Positions 1-7,553 of a stretch of DNA of 30,688 bases are shown here, one piece after another. The notes beneath the pieces are model-generated. The model worked only from the letters and a program-made list of their open reading frames with translations, searched no databases and was not told the DNA's origin. This DNA is from Aphodomonas sp964553125 (lineage in GTDB: Bacteria > Bacillota > Clostridia > Christensenellales > Aristaeellaceae): positions 1 through 30,688 of the forward strand of contig CAZKJW010000017.1 of the NCBI GenBank assembly GCA_964553125.1, in the 5' to 3' direction. Position 1 is the first letter of the stretch, and every line of letters begins with the position of its first letter. The position numbers and the translations under genes are program-made.

Positions 1-549
1 GCGTGGAAGGAATACATTCTGCTTGAAATGGGCGAGACGCTTTATCTGGTCGATCAGCACGCGGCGCATGAACGCATTCTGTATGAAAAGTTCAACCGCG
101 AAAAGGATACGGGCGTTCTTTCGCAGCCGCTGCTTGCGCCCTTTGTGGTGCAGCTTTCTCACAGGGAGTATTCGACGCTCCTTGAAAACGAAGAAATTCT
201 CCGTCAGACCGGGTTTGAAATCGAGGATTACGGAGACCGCTCCGTCCGCGTTTCAGCGGTGCCCGTCGTGCTCGGCGTGCCGCAGGTGCGCGATTTCTTC
301 GGCGAAATGGCAGATCGAATTTCCGAATATCGTGCGCTGCCGACAAAAGAACTGCGCCGCGATGCGCTTGTCAAGCTGGCGTGCCGCAAGGCGGTGAAGG
401 CTGGCGACACGCTTGAAATGCAGCAGATTCAGACGCTGATCGCGCAGATGCTGGAGACCGGCGCGCCGCCGACCTGCCCGCACGGCCGGCCGCTCGTTGT
501 GAAAATCGAGAAAAGCGAACTGGACAAGCGTTTCAGGAGGATCGTATGA
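1..549 (+). CDS. mutL: DNA mismatch repair endonuclease MutL, C-terminal part (5' end outside window)
   Basis: The reading frame is open from base 1, so only the last 182 residues are present. They form the MutL C-terminal dimerisation and endonuclease domain. Visible motifs are DQHAAHERILYE, which fits the metal-binding DQHA(X)2E(X)4E endonuclease signature, then ACRKAVKAGD, and CPHGRP close to the C-terminus. These are the marks of a nicking MutL, as found in bacteria that lack Dam/MutH strand discrimination. In mismatch repair MutL couples MutS recognition to strand incision. The stop codon overlaps the miaA start (ATGA), so the two are translationally linked; mutL-miaA neighbourhood is common in bacteria. 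The N-terminal GHKL ATPase lies upstream of the window. The identification is very secure. Confidence 0.96.
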   Translation, partial: AWKEYILLEMGETLYLVDQHAAHERILYEKFNREKDTGVLSQPLLAPFVVQLSHREYSTLLENEEILRQTGFEIEDYGDRSVRVSAVPVVLGVPQVRDFFGEMADRISEYRALPTKELRRDALVKLACRKAVKAGDTLEMQQIQTLIAQMLETGAPPTCPHGRPLVVKIEKSELDKRFRRIV

Positions 550-1493
550 AGCCGCTGATCGTCTGTATTGCGGGGCCGACGGCGTGCGGAAAGACGTCCG
601 CGGCGGTGGCTGTGTGCAAAGCGCTTGGCGGCGAAGTTGTGTCGATGGATTCGATGCAGATTTATCGCGGCATGGACGTTGGCACGGCGAAGCCGACTGC
701 GGCGGAGCGGGGCGGCATCGCGCATCATATGATCGACATCCTTCCGCCGACGGCAGCATATTCCGTTTCGGAATATCAGCGCGACGCGCTGCGCGTTGCC
801 GATGAGATTCTTGCCCGCGGAAAGCTGCCCGTGTTTGCGGGCGGGACGGGACTGTATTTGCAGGCGATTCGCCATCCGATGCGCTTTGCGCAGACGGACG
901 GAAATGAAGAAATCCGCTCGCGCCTGCGCGCACAGGCGGAAACCGAAGCAGGCCGCGCCGAGCTGTGGAGGCGCTTATGCGCCGAAGACCCCAAAAGCGC
1001 GGCGCGCTTGCACCCGAACGACGTTCGCCGCGTGGTGCGCGCGCTGGAAGTGCTTGAGCAGACGGGCCGCCCAATGGGCGACGCGGACGATTGGGAAGCG
1101 CCGCCGGAATACGATTTTCTGACGCTGGGCATTCGCTGGCTGCGCGAGACGCTTCGCCGCCGGATTGAGGTGCGCGTGGAGGAAATGGCGCGGCAGGGCT
1201 TGGTTCAGGAGGTGCGCGCGCTGCTGAAAGCGGGCGTGCCGCGCGAGGCACAGGCCATGCAGGCGATTGGCTACAAAGAAATCTGCGAGGCGCTGGCGGG
1301 GGAATGTCCGATGGAAAAAGCGCTTGCGCTGGTCAACATACACACGCGGCAATACGCAAAAAGACAGATGACGTGGCTTGCGCGCGACGGCGAAATCTGC
1401 TGGCTGGATGCGGATACGTTTGAAAGCGCGGAAGCGCTGCACCGGGAGATGATCGCGCGCATTGAGGCGCGTCAGGAGGAACGAGGAAAATGA
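546..1493 (+). CDS. miaA: tRNA dimethylallyltransferase MiaA
   Basis: A 315-residue protein, the normal size for the family. MiaA transfers a dimethylallyl group from DMAPP to N6 of A37 in tRNAs reading UNN codons, the first step toward ms2i6A. The N-terminus carries a P-loop (GPTACGKTS, about residues 9-17), then DSMQIYRGMDVGTAKPT, the substrate-binding stretch HHMIDI and the AGGTGLYLQA motif, all typical of MiaA. A GGAGG sequence inside the mutL end precedes the ATG, which overlaps the mutL stop by four bases. The next gene again overlaps by four bases, so mutL, miaA and the PLP enzyme form one transcription unit. The tRNA-Leu(UAA) in this same window reads a UNN codon and is therefore a likely substrate. 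Confidence 0.97.
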   Translation: MKPLIVCIAGPTACGKTSAAVAVCKALGGEVVSMDSMQIYRGMDVGTAKPTAAERGGIAHHMIDILPPTAAYSVSEYQRDALRVADEILARGKLPVFAGGTGLYLQAIRHPMRFAQTDGNEEIRSRLRAQAETEAGRAELWRRLCAEDPKSAARLHPNDVRRVVRALEVLEQTGRPMGDADDWEAPPEYDFLTLGIRWLRETLRRRIEVRVEEMARQGLVQEVRALLKAGVPREAQAMQAIGYKEICEALAGECPMEKALALVNIHTRQYAKRQMTWLARDGEICWLDADTFESAEALHREMIARIEARQEERGK

Positions 1494-2734
1494 ACACAAT
1501 TCATGCGGAAGAACTGATTTTGCGGGCAGAGAAGGATTGCGAGCCTGTATTTGCGCGGCTTGCGCTGTTGGAACGGCAGAACTTTGCGCGCGTCATGCAT
1601 GCGTTTCAGGAAGAAAACGTGGGCGCGCAGCATTTTGCGCCTTCGACCGGCTACGGCTTTGACGATATGAGCCGCGACACGCTCAGCCGCGTATACGCGC
1701 ACGCGCTGGGCGCAGAAAGCGCGCTGGTTCGTCCGCAGATCACCTGCGGAACGCACGCGCTGGCGGTAACGCTGTTTGGGCTTTTGCGTCCGGGACAGAA
1801 CATGCTGGCCGCGGCCGGGCGGCCTTACGACACGCTGGAGAGCGTAATCGGCATCGGCAAAAAGGTGGACGGCTCTCTGGCGGATTGGGGCGTCGGCTAT
1901 GACGAAGTGGAGCTGAACGCCGACGGCACGCCGGATCTGGCCGGGATTGAGAACGCCGTGGACGAAAAGACCGGCCTTGTGCTGGTGCAGCGTTCGCGCG
2001 GCTACGCATGGCGGAACGCGCTGACCTTGCAGCAGATTGCCGATATCAGCGAGGTTGTGCATCGGAAAAACCCGCAGACGGTCGTTATGGTCGATAACTG
2101 CTATGGCGAGTTCACGGACGTGCAGGAGCCTGTTTCCGTGGGCGCGGACATCATGGCGGGCTCGCTCATTAAAAACATCGGCGGCGGGCTTGCGCCGACG
2201 GGCGGCTATGTGGCCGGGCGCGCCGATTGCGTTGCGCGCGTGGCCGATCGGATCGGCTGCCCGGGAATCGGCGCGGAGTCCGGCTCGTATGCGGCGAGCT
2301 ACCGGCCGTTCTATCAGGGACTGTACATGGCGCCGCACACGGTGATGCAGGCGATTCGCGGCGCGGCGCTGTGCGCGCGCGTGTATGAGCTGGCTGGATA
2401 TGAAACCAGCCCGGCGTATGACGCGCATCGCACGGACATCATTCAGGCGATCAAGCTGGGAAGCCCTGAGAAGATGGTAGCCTTCTGCCGCGCGCTGCAG
2501 GCGTCCTCGCCTGTGGACAGCAACGCTGCGCCGGAGCCGGACGACATGCCCGGCTACGCAGATCCGGTCATCATGGCGGCGGGAACGTTCGTGTCGGGCG
2601 CGTCCATCGAGCTGAGCTGCGACGGCCCCATTCGCGCGCCGTATACGCTGTACTGGCAGGGCGGGCTGACGTACGAGCAGTGCCGCATGGCGGTTGCGGC
2701 GACGCTTGAAGCCGTCGGGACGCGCGAGAGCTGA
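1490..2734 (+). CDS. PLP-dependent methionine gamma-lyase family protein (YnbB / 'aluminium resistance' family)
   Basis: A 414-residue fold-type I PLP enzyme. The family is usually annotated as methionine gamma-lyase-like or aluminium resistance protein (B. subtilis YnbB); its physiological substrate is not firmly known to me. The stretch CGTHALAVTLFGLLRPGQ is the cofactor phosphate-binding region, VMVDNCYGEF holds the aspartate expected to contact the pyridine nitrogen, and the lysine of GSLIKNIGGG is the likely Schiff-base residue. The C-terminal small domain ends around a YWQGGLTYEQ motif common to the family. The start codon overlaps the miaA stop (ATGA), and GGAGG lies just upstream inside miaA. 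The gene is followed by a two-way terminator. Family assignment is strong; a precise reaction should not be assumed. Confidence 0.9.
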   Translation: MNTIHAEELILRAEKDCEPVFARLALLERQNFARVMHAFQEENVGAQHFAPSTGYGFDDMSRDTLSRVYAHALGAESALVRPQITCGTHALAVTLFGLLRPGQNMLAAAGRPYDTLESVIGIGKKVDGSLADWGVGYDEVELNADGTPDLAGIENAVDEKTGLVLVQRSRGYAWRNALTLQQIADISEVVHRKNPQTVVMVDNCYGEFTDVQEPVSVGADIMAGSLIKNIGGGLAPTGGYVAGRADCVARVADRIGCPGIGAESGSYAASYRPFYQGLYMAPHTVMQAIRGAALCARVYELAGYETSPAYDAHRTDIIQAIKLGSPEKMVAFCRALQASSPVDSNAAPEPDDMPGYADPVIMAAGTFVSGASIELSCDGPIRAPYTLYWQGGLTYEQCRMAVAATLEAVGTRES

Positions 2735-2818
2735 TTTTTTGGGCGGCATGGCCGCCTGGAAAACCGAAGACTGAAGCGCAGTTGCGCCCGAAAAGGCTGC
2801 CGTGCCGCAGCAAAAAAC

Positions 2819-2860
2819 AAATCCCGGTTCGTCCTCTTTTGAGGATGAGCCGGGATTTTT
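2819..2860. terminator. Bidirectional rho-independent terminator between the mutL-miaA operon and lexA
   Basis: An inverted repeat AAATCCCGG / CCGGGATTT with an inner TCCTC / GAGGA stem. It is followed by a T-run on the plus strand and by TTTGTTTTTT on the minus strand. It can therefore end both convergent units. The 84 bases between the upstream stop codon and the hairpin hold no other feature I can support. Confidence 0.88.
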
Positions 2861-2863
2861 GCG

Positions 2864-3472
2864 TCAGTATTGCCGCAGAAGCGCGGTGACTTTGCCGAGA
2901 ATTACAACTTCGTCAACGATGATGGGTTCCATGGATTCGTTTTCGGGCTGCAAACGGAAATGCCCGTTTTCGCGGAAGAACCGCTTGACCGTCGCTTCGC
3001 CGTCGATCATTGCGACGACGATTTCGCCGTTATCGGCCGTTTCCTGACGGCGAACGACGACCATATCGCCGTCGCGGATGCCGATCTCAATCATGCTCGT
3101 GCCGCGCACGTTCAGAATAAAGTGTTCGCCGGAGCCGACGAATGATTCCGGCAGCGGCAGCGATTCGATGAACTCCTGCTCCGCTGTGATAGGGATGCCT
3201 GCGGCAACCTCGCCGATCAGCGGCACGGAAACGACGTTTTCCGTTTCGCGCTCGCGGCCGTCGAGCACTTCAATGGCGCGCGGCTTCATCTCGTCCCGAT
3301 GCAGCAGCCCTTTTTTCTCAAGGCGCTGCAGATGACCGTGAACGGTCGAGGTGGATTTCAGGGAAACCGCCTGACAGATTTCGCGCACGGACGGGGGATA
3401 GCCTTTTTCACGGATTTCCTGCTTGATGAACTCCAGAATTTTTTCCTGCGTGTCGCCTCTGGCTCTGCGCAT
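2864..3472 (-). CDS. lexA: SOS repressor LexA
   Basis: A 202-residue LexA with its two normal parts. Residues 1-70 are a winged helix DNA-binding domain (YPPSVREICQAVSLKSTSTVHGHLQRLEKKG). Residues 80-202 are the S24 self-cleaving protease domain. The scissile bond is Ala91-Gly92 in EVAAGIP; the catalytic dyad is Ser126 (GTSMI) and Lys163 (ATVKRF). These are 37 residues apart, as in E. coli LexA (Ser119/Lys156). The usual GDSM is GTSM here, a small departure at a non-catalytic position. LexA represses DNA damage genes and cleaves itself on RecA filaments. A strong GGAGGGAGG site decides the start. It has its own promoter and a candidate SOS box, so autoregulation is likely. It lies downstream of the deacetylase gene on the same strand. 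Confidence 0.97.
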   Translation of the reverse strand: MRRARGDTQEKILEFIKQEIREKGYPPSVREICQAVSLKSTSTVHGHLQRLEKKGLLHRDEMKPRAIEVLDGRERETENVVSVPLIGEVAAGIPITAEQEFIESLPLPESFVGSGEHFILNVRGTSMIEIGIRDGDMVVVRRQETADNGEIVVAMIDGEATVKRFFRENGHFRLQPENESMEPIIVDEVVILGKVTALLRQY

Positions 3473-3507
3473 AAAAAAACCTCCCTCCGCAATGCTTTCA
3501 CAAAAGC

Positions 3508-3536
3508 ATTATAGCATGTGCGGAGAGAGGAAGCAA
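3508..3536 (-). promoter_or_regulatory. sigma-A type promoter of lexA
   Basis: On the minus strand there is a perfect TATAAT (3508-3513) preceded by TGC. A TTGCTT -35 (3531-3536) sits 17 bases upstream. It lies between the deacetylase stop and lexA and sets a short leader of about 30 bases ending in the GGAGGGAGG ribosome site. Confidence 0.7.
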
Positions 3537-3544
3537 GCGGAATA

Positions 3545-3558
3545 AAAACATTTGTTCG
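3545..3558 (-). promoter_or_regulatory. Candidate LexA (SOS) box upstream of lexA
   Basis: The minus strand reads CGAACAAATGTTTT. This matches the gram-positive LexA operator core GAAC-N4-GTTC at seven of eight fixed positions, the last C being T. It lies about 10 bases upstream of the lexA -35 and just after the deacetylase stop codon. Together with the gene identity this suggests autorepression. Confidence 0.6.
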
Positions 3559-3563
3559 CTATT

Positions 3564-4664
3564 TTATTCTGCGGCGGGGAATCCCATGCGAACGCCGGGG
3601 ATGGACTCGTCAATGTCCGTGCTGACGACGGCGAATTCATAGCCGTTATCGCGGAAATATTGCGCCAGCTCGGGAAGCATGTTAATGGTTCGCTGCTTTC
3701 CGTCGTGCATGAGCAGCACAACATCGCCCGAGCAGCGCGAAGCGGTGCGGATGGCGTAGTCGTAGGCTTCTTCGTAGGAGTCGATGCCCGCTTCCGCATC
3801 GCCGTTGAGCGCGTTCCAGTCAAGCCAGAGATAGCCGAGCGCCTCCAGCGCACGCTTGCTCTGCGAGGAAATGGTGGAGGAGCCATAGGGCACGCGTGCA
3901 ACGGTCATTGGGTAGTCAAAGCCGAGCGCTTCGTTCACGCGCGTCTGGCACTTCTGAAAATCGGCGATGCAGGAGGACGTGCTGGATTTCAGCGTATCCT
4001 GATTGTGTGAATTGGAGTGGTTGCCGATGACATGGCCGCAATCGTAGATGGCGCGAAGGAAGACAGGGCGCGTTTTCACATAGTTGCCGACGACGAAGAA
4101 CGTCGCCTTGATATCGAGCGCGTCAAGCGCGGCGAGCAATTCCATGGTGTATTTGGATGGCGCGTCGTCAAAGGTGAAGTACACCTTCTTGCTTTCTTCG
4201 TTCTGCGCGGAGGCGCCGTTGAGCGCCGCGAATACCTCGTCCACGGTCAGCACGCGATAGCCCTCGCCTGCGTCATAGCAGAGCGTGCCTTCGGCGTTAT
4301 AGAACCATTCGCCGTCCAGCTCAAACTTCGTCAGCACGGGCGTTTTGCCTTCCGCTGTTTCGACGCTTGCGATGGTTTCGGGGAAAAGCGGAATGCCGAT
4401 CGGCTGCTCGGGCCAGAGCCAGTGAAACTGATCCTCACTGAGCAGCGTGCCTGTGAGAAGAACCGCGCCCTGCGCCATGTCGGGCCACGCAAGAGTGAAT
4501 GCGACGGCCGTTTCAACGTCGAGCGCGACGTCAGCGGCGAGCGAGAAGAAAAGCGCGCCGTCAAAAAGCTCCCACGTGCCGACCGGCAGGGGCGTTTCGG
4601 CGAGGGCGCTCATGGGAGCAAGGAACAGCGAGACGACAAGGAAACAGACGAGAATTCGTTTCAA
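3564..4664 (-). CDS. Secreted polysaccharide deacetylase (NodB domain, PdaA-like)
   Basis: I take the TTG at 4664 as start because AAGGAGAG lies 7 bases upstream and a clean signal peptide follows (LKRILVCFLVVSLFLAPMSA, cut after SALA); this gives 366 residues. An in-frame ATG at 4727 would put a charged segment before the signal peptide. Residues 23-155 are an unrecognised N-terminal domain. A NodB carbohydrate esterase 4 domain follows from about 160: TFDDAPS (164-170), the zinc ligands of GNHSNSH (His216, His220), RVPYGSS, LWLDWN and LMHD. Such enzymes remove acetyl groups from peptidoglycan amino sugars, and relatives act in spore cortex maturation. The usual TFDDGPS has Ala for Gly here. 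It lies 32 bases after the kinase gene and is probably co-transcribed with glgB. Confidence 0.88.
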   Translation of the reverse strand: MKRILVCFLVVSLFLAPMSALAETPLPVGTWELFDGALFFSLAADVALDVETAVAFTLAWPDMAQGAVLLTGTLLSEDQFHWLWPEQPIGIPLFPETIASVETAEGKTPVLTKFELDGEWFYNAEGTLCYDAGEGYRVLTVDEVFAALNGASAQNEESKKVYFTFDDAPSKYTMELLAALDALDIKATFFVVGNYVKTRPVFLRAIYDCGHVIGNHSNSHNQDTLKSSTSSCIADFQKCQTRVNEALGFDYPMTVARVPYGSSTISSQSKRALEALGYLWLDWNALNGDAEAGIDSYEEAYDYAIRTASRCSGDVVLLMHDGKQRTINMLPELAQYFRDNGYEFAVVSTDIDESIPGVRMGFPAAE

Positions 4665-4696
4665 TGCAGACTCTCCTTTTCTTTTGTGCCGGCGCG

Positions 4697-5284
4697 TCAG
4701 GAGCGCGCGGTGAGGTGAAAGCGGCATGCGTCCTGAACATGCAGCGCATCAAAGTAACGGTTTTCCAGCGGGATCCAGCGTTCTTCAAACCTGCGTAGCC
4801 CTGCTTCACCGTTCCTTTGCAGGATGCGGGCGCGCTGCAGCTGCGGTTCAACGGAAAGAAACGCGCCGAAGGCATAGAACGGGCGGAGCGCCGGGTGCAT
4901 GGAATACGCGCCCTCGACAACAACCAAGGGCGCGACGTTTACAGAGACAGGCTCGAGCAGCGTTTGCACGGAACAATCGAAGCGGCGATAGGAAACGGAA
5001 GACGCGCCCTGAGAAAGCGGAAGGAGCACTTCTTCCAGAAAACGCTCGCGCGCGACGTTTCCGCCGGGCTCGGCCAGCCGCTCAGGCGTTCGCTGATGCG
5101 GCTGCAGAAAGAAATCGTCCATATGGAACACAGATGCGCCGAGCGTCTGCGCTACATACGCGGCCAGCGTCGACTTGCCGGAAGCGCACATGCCGTCCAG
5201 TGCGACGACGCCTTTTTTCAGCGCGCTGAGCGCAGAAAGAAACGCCTCCAGCCCTTCGGCGTCCGGCCGGCTGACTGCGCACAT
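4697..5284 (-). CDS. Uridine kinase-like P-loop kinase
   Basis: A 195-residue P-loop NTPase of the uridine kinase / phosphoribulokinase superfamily. Walker A is GMCASGKST near residue 30. FHMDDFF, a typical acceptor-binding DD motif, follows, then GGNVARERF and the Walker B-like VVVEGAYSMHP, where uridine kinases usually read 'EG...'. This pattern recurs in clostridial genes labelled uridine kinase, but the acceptor (a nucleoside or another small alcohol) cannot be read from sequence. The ATG shares its first base with the last base of the glgB stop (TGATG), so the gene is translationally coupled to glgB. The following deacetylase lies 32 bases downstream. Function beyond 'small-molecule kinase' is uncertain. 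Confidence 0.82.
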   Translation of the reverse strand: MCAVSRPDAEGLEAFLSALSALKKGVVALDGMCASGKSTLAAYVAQTLGASVFHMDDFFLQPHQRTPERLAEPGGNVARERFLEEVLLPLSQGASSVSYRRFDCSVQTLLEPVSVNVAPLVVVEGAYSMHPALRPFYAFGAFLSVEPQLQRARILQRNGEAGLRRFEERWIPLENRYFDALHVQDACRFHLTARS

Positions 5285-7290
5285 CAGACGTTCTCCAGCA
5301 CGACGGCGGTGCGGCAGGGCAGATAGACGCGGAAGCCTGCGGAATCGCCCTCCGGCTCGGCAGTGTAGACGTACTGCGCGTCCACGCGGCCATCGCCGCC
5401 AAACTGCTGCTCATCGGTGCTGAAGCAGGCGCGCCACTTCGTGCCGACAGCGGCGGGCAGGAACGTATCCTGACGCGACTCGGTCGGGTGGAAGTTGAAT
5501 GCAAAGAGCAGATTCGCCTTGCGGAAGCAGAGGATCTTCTTCGCTTCGTCAATCCACAGGAACTGCGTGGTGGAAGGATCGTACAGCTTGCGCTCGCGGA
5601 AGAGGCGGAGCATCGCCTCGTCGAAGGCGGCAATCCATTCGTATTTGAGGTAGCCGTTGTCGCGCAGCGACCACTGACGGCGCGCGTAGTGGTAGCTCCA
5701 GCCGTTGCCCTCGCGCGGGAAGTCGATCCATTCCGGGTGACCGAACTCGTTGCCCATGAAGTTGAGGTAGCCCTCGCAGGCAAGGGAAACCGTGATGAGG
5801 CGGATCATTTTGATCAGCGCGATCGCGCGATCGATCACAGCGGTGTGCGTCTGCTTGTCCATGTCGGTGTACATGGACGCGTCGGCGAGCCGGAAGATCA
5901 GCGTCTTGTCGCCGACAAGCGCCTGATCGTGGCTCTCGCTGTATCCGACGACGGGCTCGTTGGGGCGGCGCGTCGTCAGCTCGTGCCACATGCGCCCGAG
6001 ATCCCAGTCCTCGTCGCGCCGTTCAAGCATTTCAATCCAGAAATCCGGCACGCCCATATTCAGCCGGTAGCCGAAGCCGAAACCGCCTTCGCGCACGGGC
6101 AGGCAAAGACCGGGCATTCCGCTGACGTCTTCGGCGATGGTGATGGCGTTGTGCTTGATGCTATGCGTCAGCTCGTTGGCGAGCATCAGGTAGATCGCCG
6201 CATCCGTATCGGCGTTCGCGCCGAAATAATCGTCGTAGGTCGTGAACGCGCGGCCAAGGCCGTGATCGAAGTAGAGCATGGAAGTAACGCCGTCAAAGCG
6301 GAAACCGTCGAAGTGATATTCCATCATCCAATACTTGATGCTGGAAAGCAGGAAGTGGATGACGCTCGGGTTGCCGTAATCGAACACGCGGCTGCCCCAC
6401 GCTTCGTGGAACCCGGCCTGTCCTTCGCGGAAGAACTGCGTGGCTGTGCCGTCGAACTCGGCGATGCCTTCGTCGTAGTTGCCACTGGCGTGCGAGTGAA
6501 CCAGATCCAGCAGCACGGCGACGCCCATTTCGTGCGCGGTGTTGATCAGCTCGCGCAGGTCGTCAGGCGTGCCGAACCACGAGCTGGCGGCAAAGAAGTT
6601 CGTGACCTGATAGCCGAAGGAGGCGTAGTAGGGATGCTCCATCACGCCCATGAGCTGAATGGCGTTATAGCCCGCCTTGACAATGCGGGGCAGAACGTCG
6701 CGCGTAAATTCCGCGTAGGTGCCGACGCCGCCTTTTTCCGTGGCCATGCCGATATGCGCTTCATAGATGAGCAGGGGCGAGGCGCGCACGGGGCTGTAAT
6801 CAGCGTCCGTCCACGCGAACGGCTTTTCCGGCGCCCAAATTTCGCCGACGAAGCGGTCCGCGCCTTCCGGGCGGACAATGCGCTGAATGCATAGCGGAAT
6901 TCTGTCGCGCTTGACGCCGTTGCAGTCTTCCACCTCAACGAGCACATGTTGGCCGTGGCTGAGCGCCTTCATGCCGGGCAGAATGATTTCCCATGCGCCG
7001 TTTTCCAGCTTTTTCAACGGATGCGAAATGCGGTTCCAGCCGTTAAAATCGCCGATCAGGTGCAGCGCGCGCGCCTGAGGCGCCCATTCGCGGTAGACCC
7101 AGCCGGTGGGCGTGCGGTGAATTCCGTAGTAAAGATATCCGTTGGCAAACTCGCGCAGACGGCCGCCGCCAGGAAGCAGCTTGCGGCGAACGGCAGCATG
7201 CTTGGCCAGCCGCGCGCGAATCGATTTTTCATAAGGGAGCAGATAGGGATCCATCTGAATAATCCCGAGATCGCGAGGTTTGCGAGGCAT
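5284..7290 (-). CDS. glgB: 1,4-alpha-glucan branching enzyme, eukaryote-type (GH13)
   Basis: About 668 residues from the ATG at 7290, chosen because a GGAGG lies nine bases upstream; ATGs at 7296 and 7311 are in frame but poorly placed for that site. An N-terminal CBM48-like domain (YYGIHRTPTGWVYREWAPQA) leads into a GH13 barrel. The nucleophile region is DGFRFDGVTSM, the acid/base is in ITIAEDVSGMPG, and the third acidic site is in SESHDQALVGDK. The enzyme forms alpha-1,6 branches in glycogen. Stretches such as NCIQLM/NAIQLMGVMEH, YYASFGYQVTNFFAASS and YLNFMGNEFGHPEWIDFPR match the animal/fungal GBE1 branch rather than E. coli-type GlgB. No glgC, glgA or glgP is next to it. It heads the minus-strand operon and has a clear promoter. 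Confidence 0.95.
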   Translation of the reverse strand: MPRKPRDLGIIQMDPYLLPYEKSIRARLAKHAAVRRKLLPGGGRLREFANGYLYYGIHRTPTGWVYREWAPQARALHLIGDFNGWNRISHPLKKLENGAWEIILPGMKALSHGQHVLVEVEDCNGVKRDRIPLCIQRIVRPEGADRFVGEIWAPEKPFAWTDADYSPVRASPLLIYEAHIGMATEKGGVGTYAEFTRDVLPRIVKAGYNAIQLMGVMEHPYYASFGYQVTNFFAASSWFGTPDDLRELINTAHEMGVAVLLDLVHSHASGNYDEGIAEFDGTATQFFREGQAGFHEAWGSRVFDYGNPSVIHFLLSSIKYWMMEYHFDGFRFDGVTSMLYFDHGLGRAFTTYDDYFGANADTDAAIYLMLANELTHSIKHNAITIAEDVSGMPGLCLPVREGGFGFGYRLNMGVPDFWIEMLERRDEDWDLGRMWHELTTRRPNEPVVGYSESHDQALVGDKTLIFRLADASMYTDMDKQTHTAVIDRAIALIKMIRLITVSLACEGYLNFMGNEFGHPEWIDFPREGNGWSYHYARRQWSLRDNGYLKYEWIAAFDEAMLRLFRERKLYDPSTTQFLWIDEAKKILCFRKANLLFAFNFHPTESRQDTFLPAAVGTKWRACFSTDEQQFGGDGRVDAQYVYTAEPEGDSAGFRVYLPCRTAVVLENV

Positions 7291-7333
7291 GTACATCAAC
7301 CTCCGGTTCATTTTTTCATTCTTTCACAGCTAT

Positions 7334-7362
7334 ATTATACTACATTAAATTCTGTTTGAAAA
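7334..7362 (-). promoter_or_regulatory. sigma-A type promoter of the glgB operon
   Basis: The minus strand has a perfect TATAAT (7334-7339) and a TTTTCA -35 (7357-7362) at exactly 17 bases spacing. It lies about 40 bases upstream of the chosen glgB start. Confidence 0.72.
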
Positions 7363-7485
7363 CCCGGTTTCCGGCTCTGTTGACAAATTTCGGCGCAACT
7401 TCCAATTCATGCGAAATGAACCGCCGGTATTTTTGTTCGGCTCCGCGGACTTTTTCCGCGCAGAGCGCGGAAGAAAAAAACGGGC

Positions 7486-7514
7486 TTGCCTTCGCGGCGT
7501 ATGTGGAGTATGAT
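7486..7514 (+). promoter_or_regulatory. sigma-A type promoter of the membrane-anchored unknown gene
   Basis: TTGCCT (7486-7491) and TATGAT (7509-7514) are separated by 17 bases. They lie 39 bases upstream of the ATG at 7554. The 263-base gap between glgB and this gene thus holds two divergent promoters and one short palindrome. Confidence 0.6.
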
Positions 7515-7553
7515 AAACAATCATCAAGAATATCGTTTCAAAGGAGCAAGAAA

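Noticed and set aside
2741..2757. GGCGGC-ATG-GCCGCC hairpin as a terminator of the mutL-miaA operon
   Set aside because: It has no following T-run on either strand; the convincing terminator lies at 2819-2860.
5488..6894. A 468-codon plus-strand frame opposite glgB
   Set aside because: glgB is certain on the other strand; the antisense product lacks motifs and a ribosome site.
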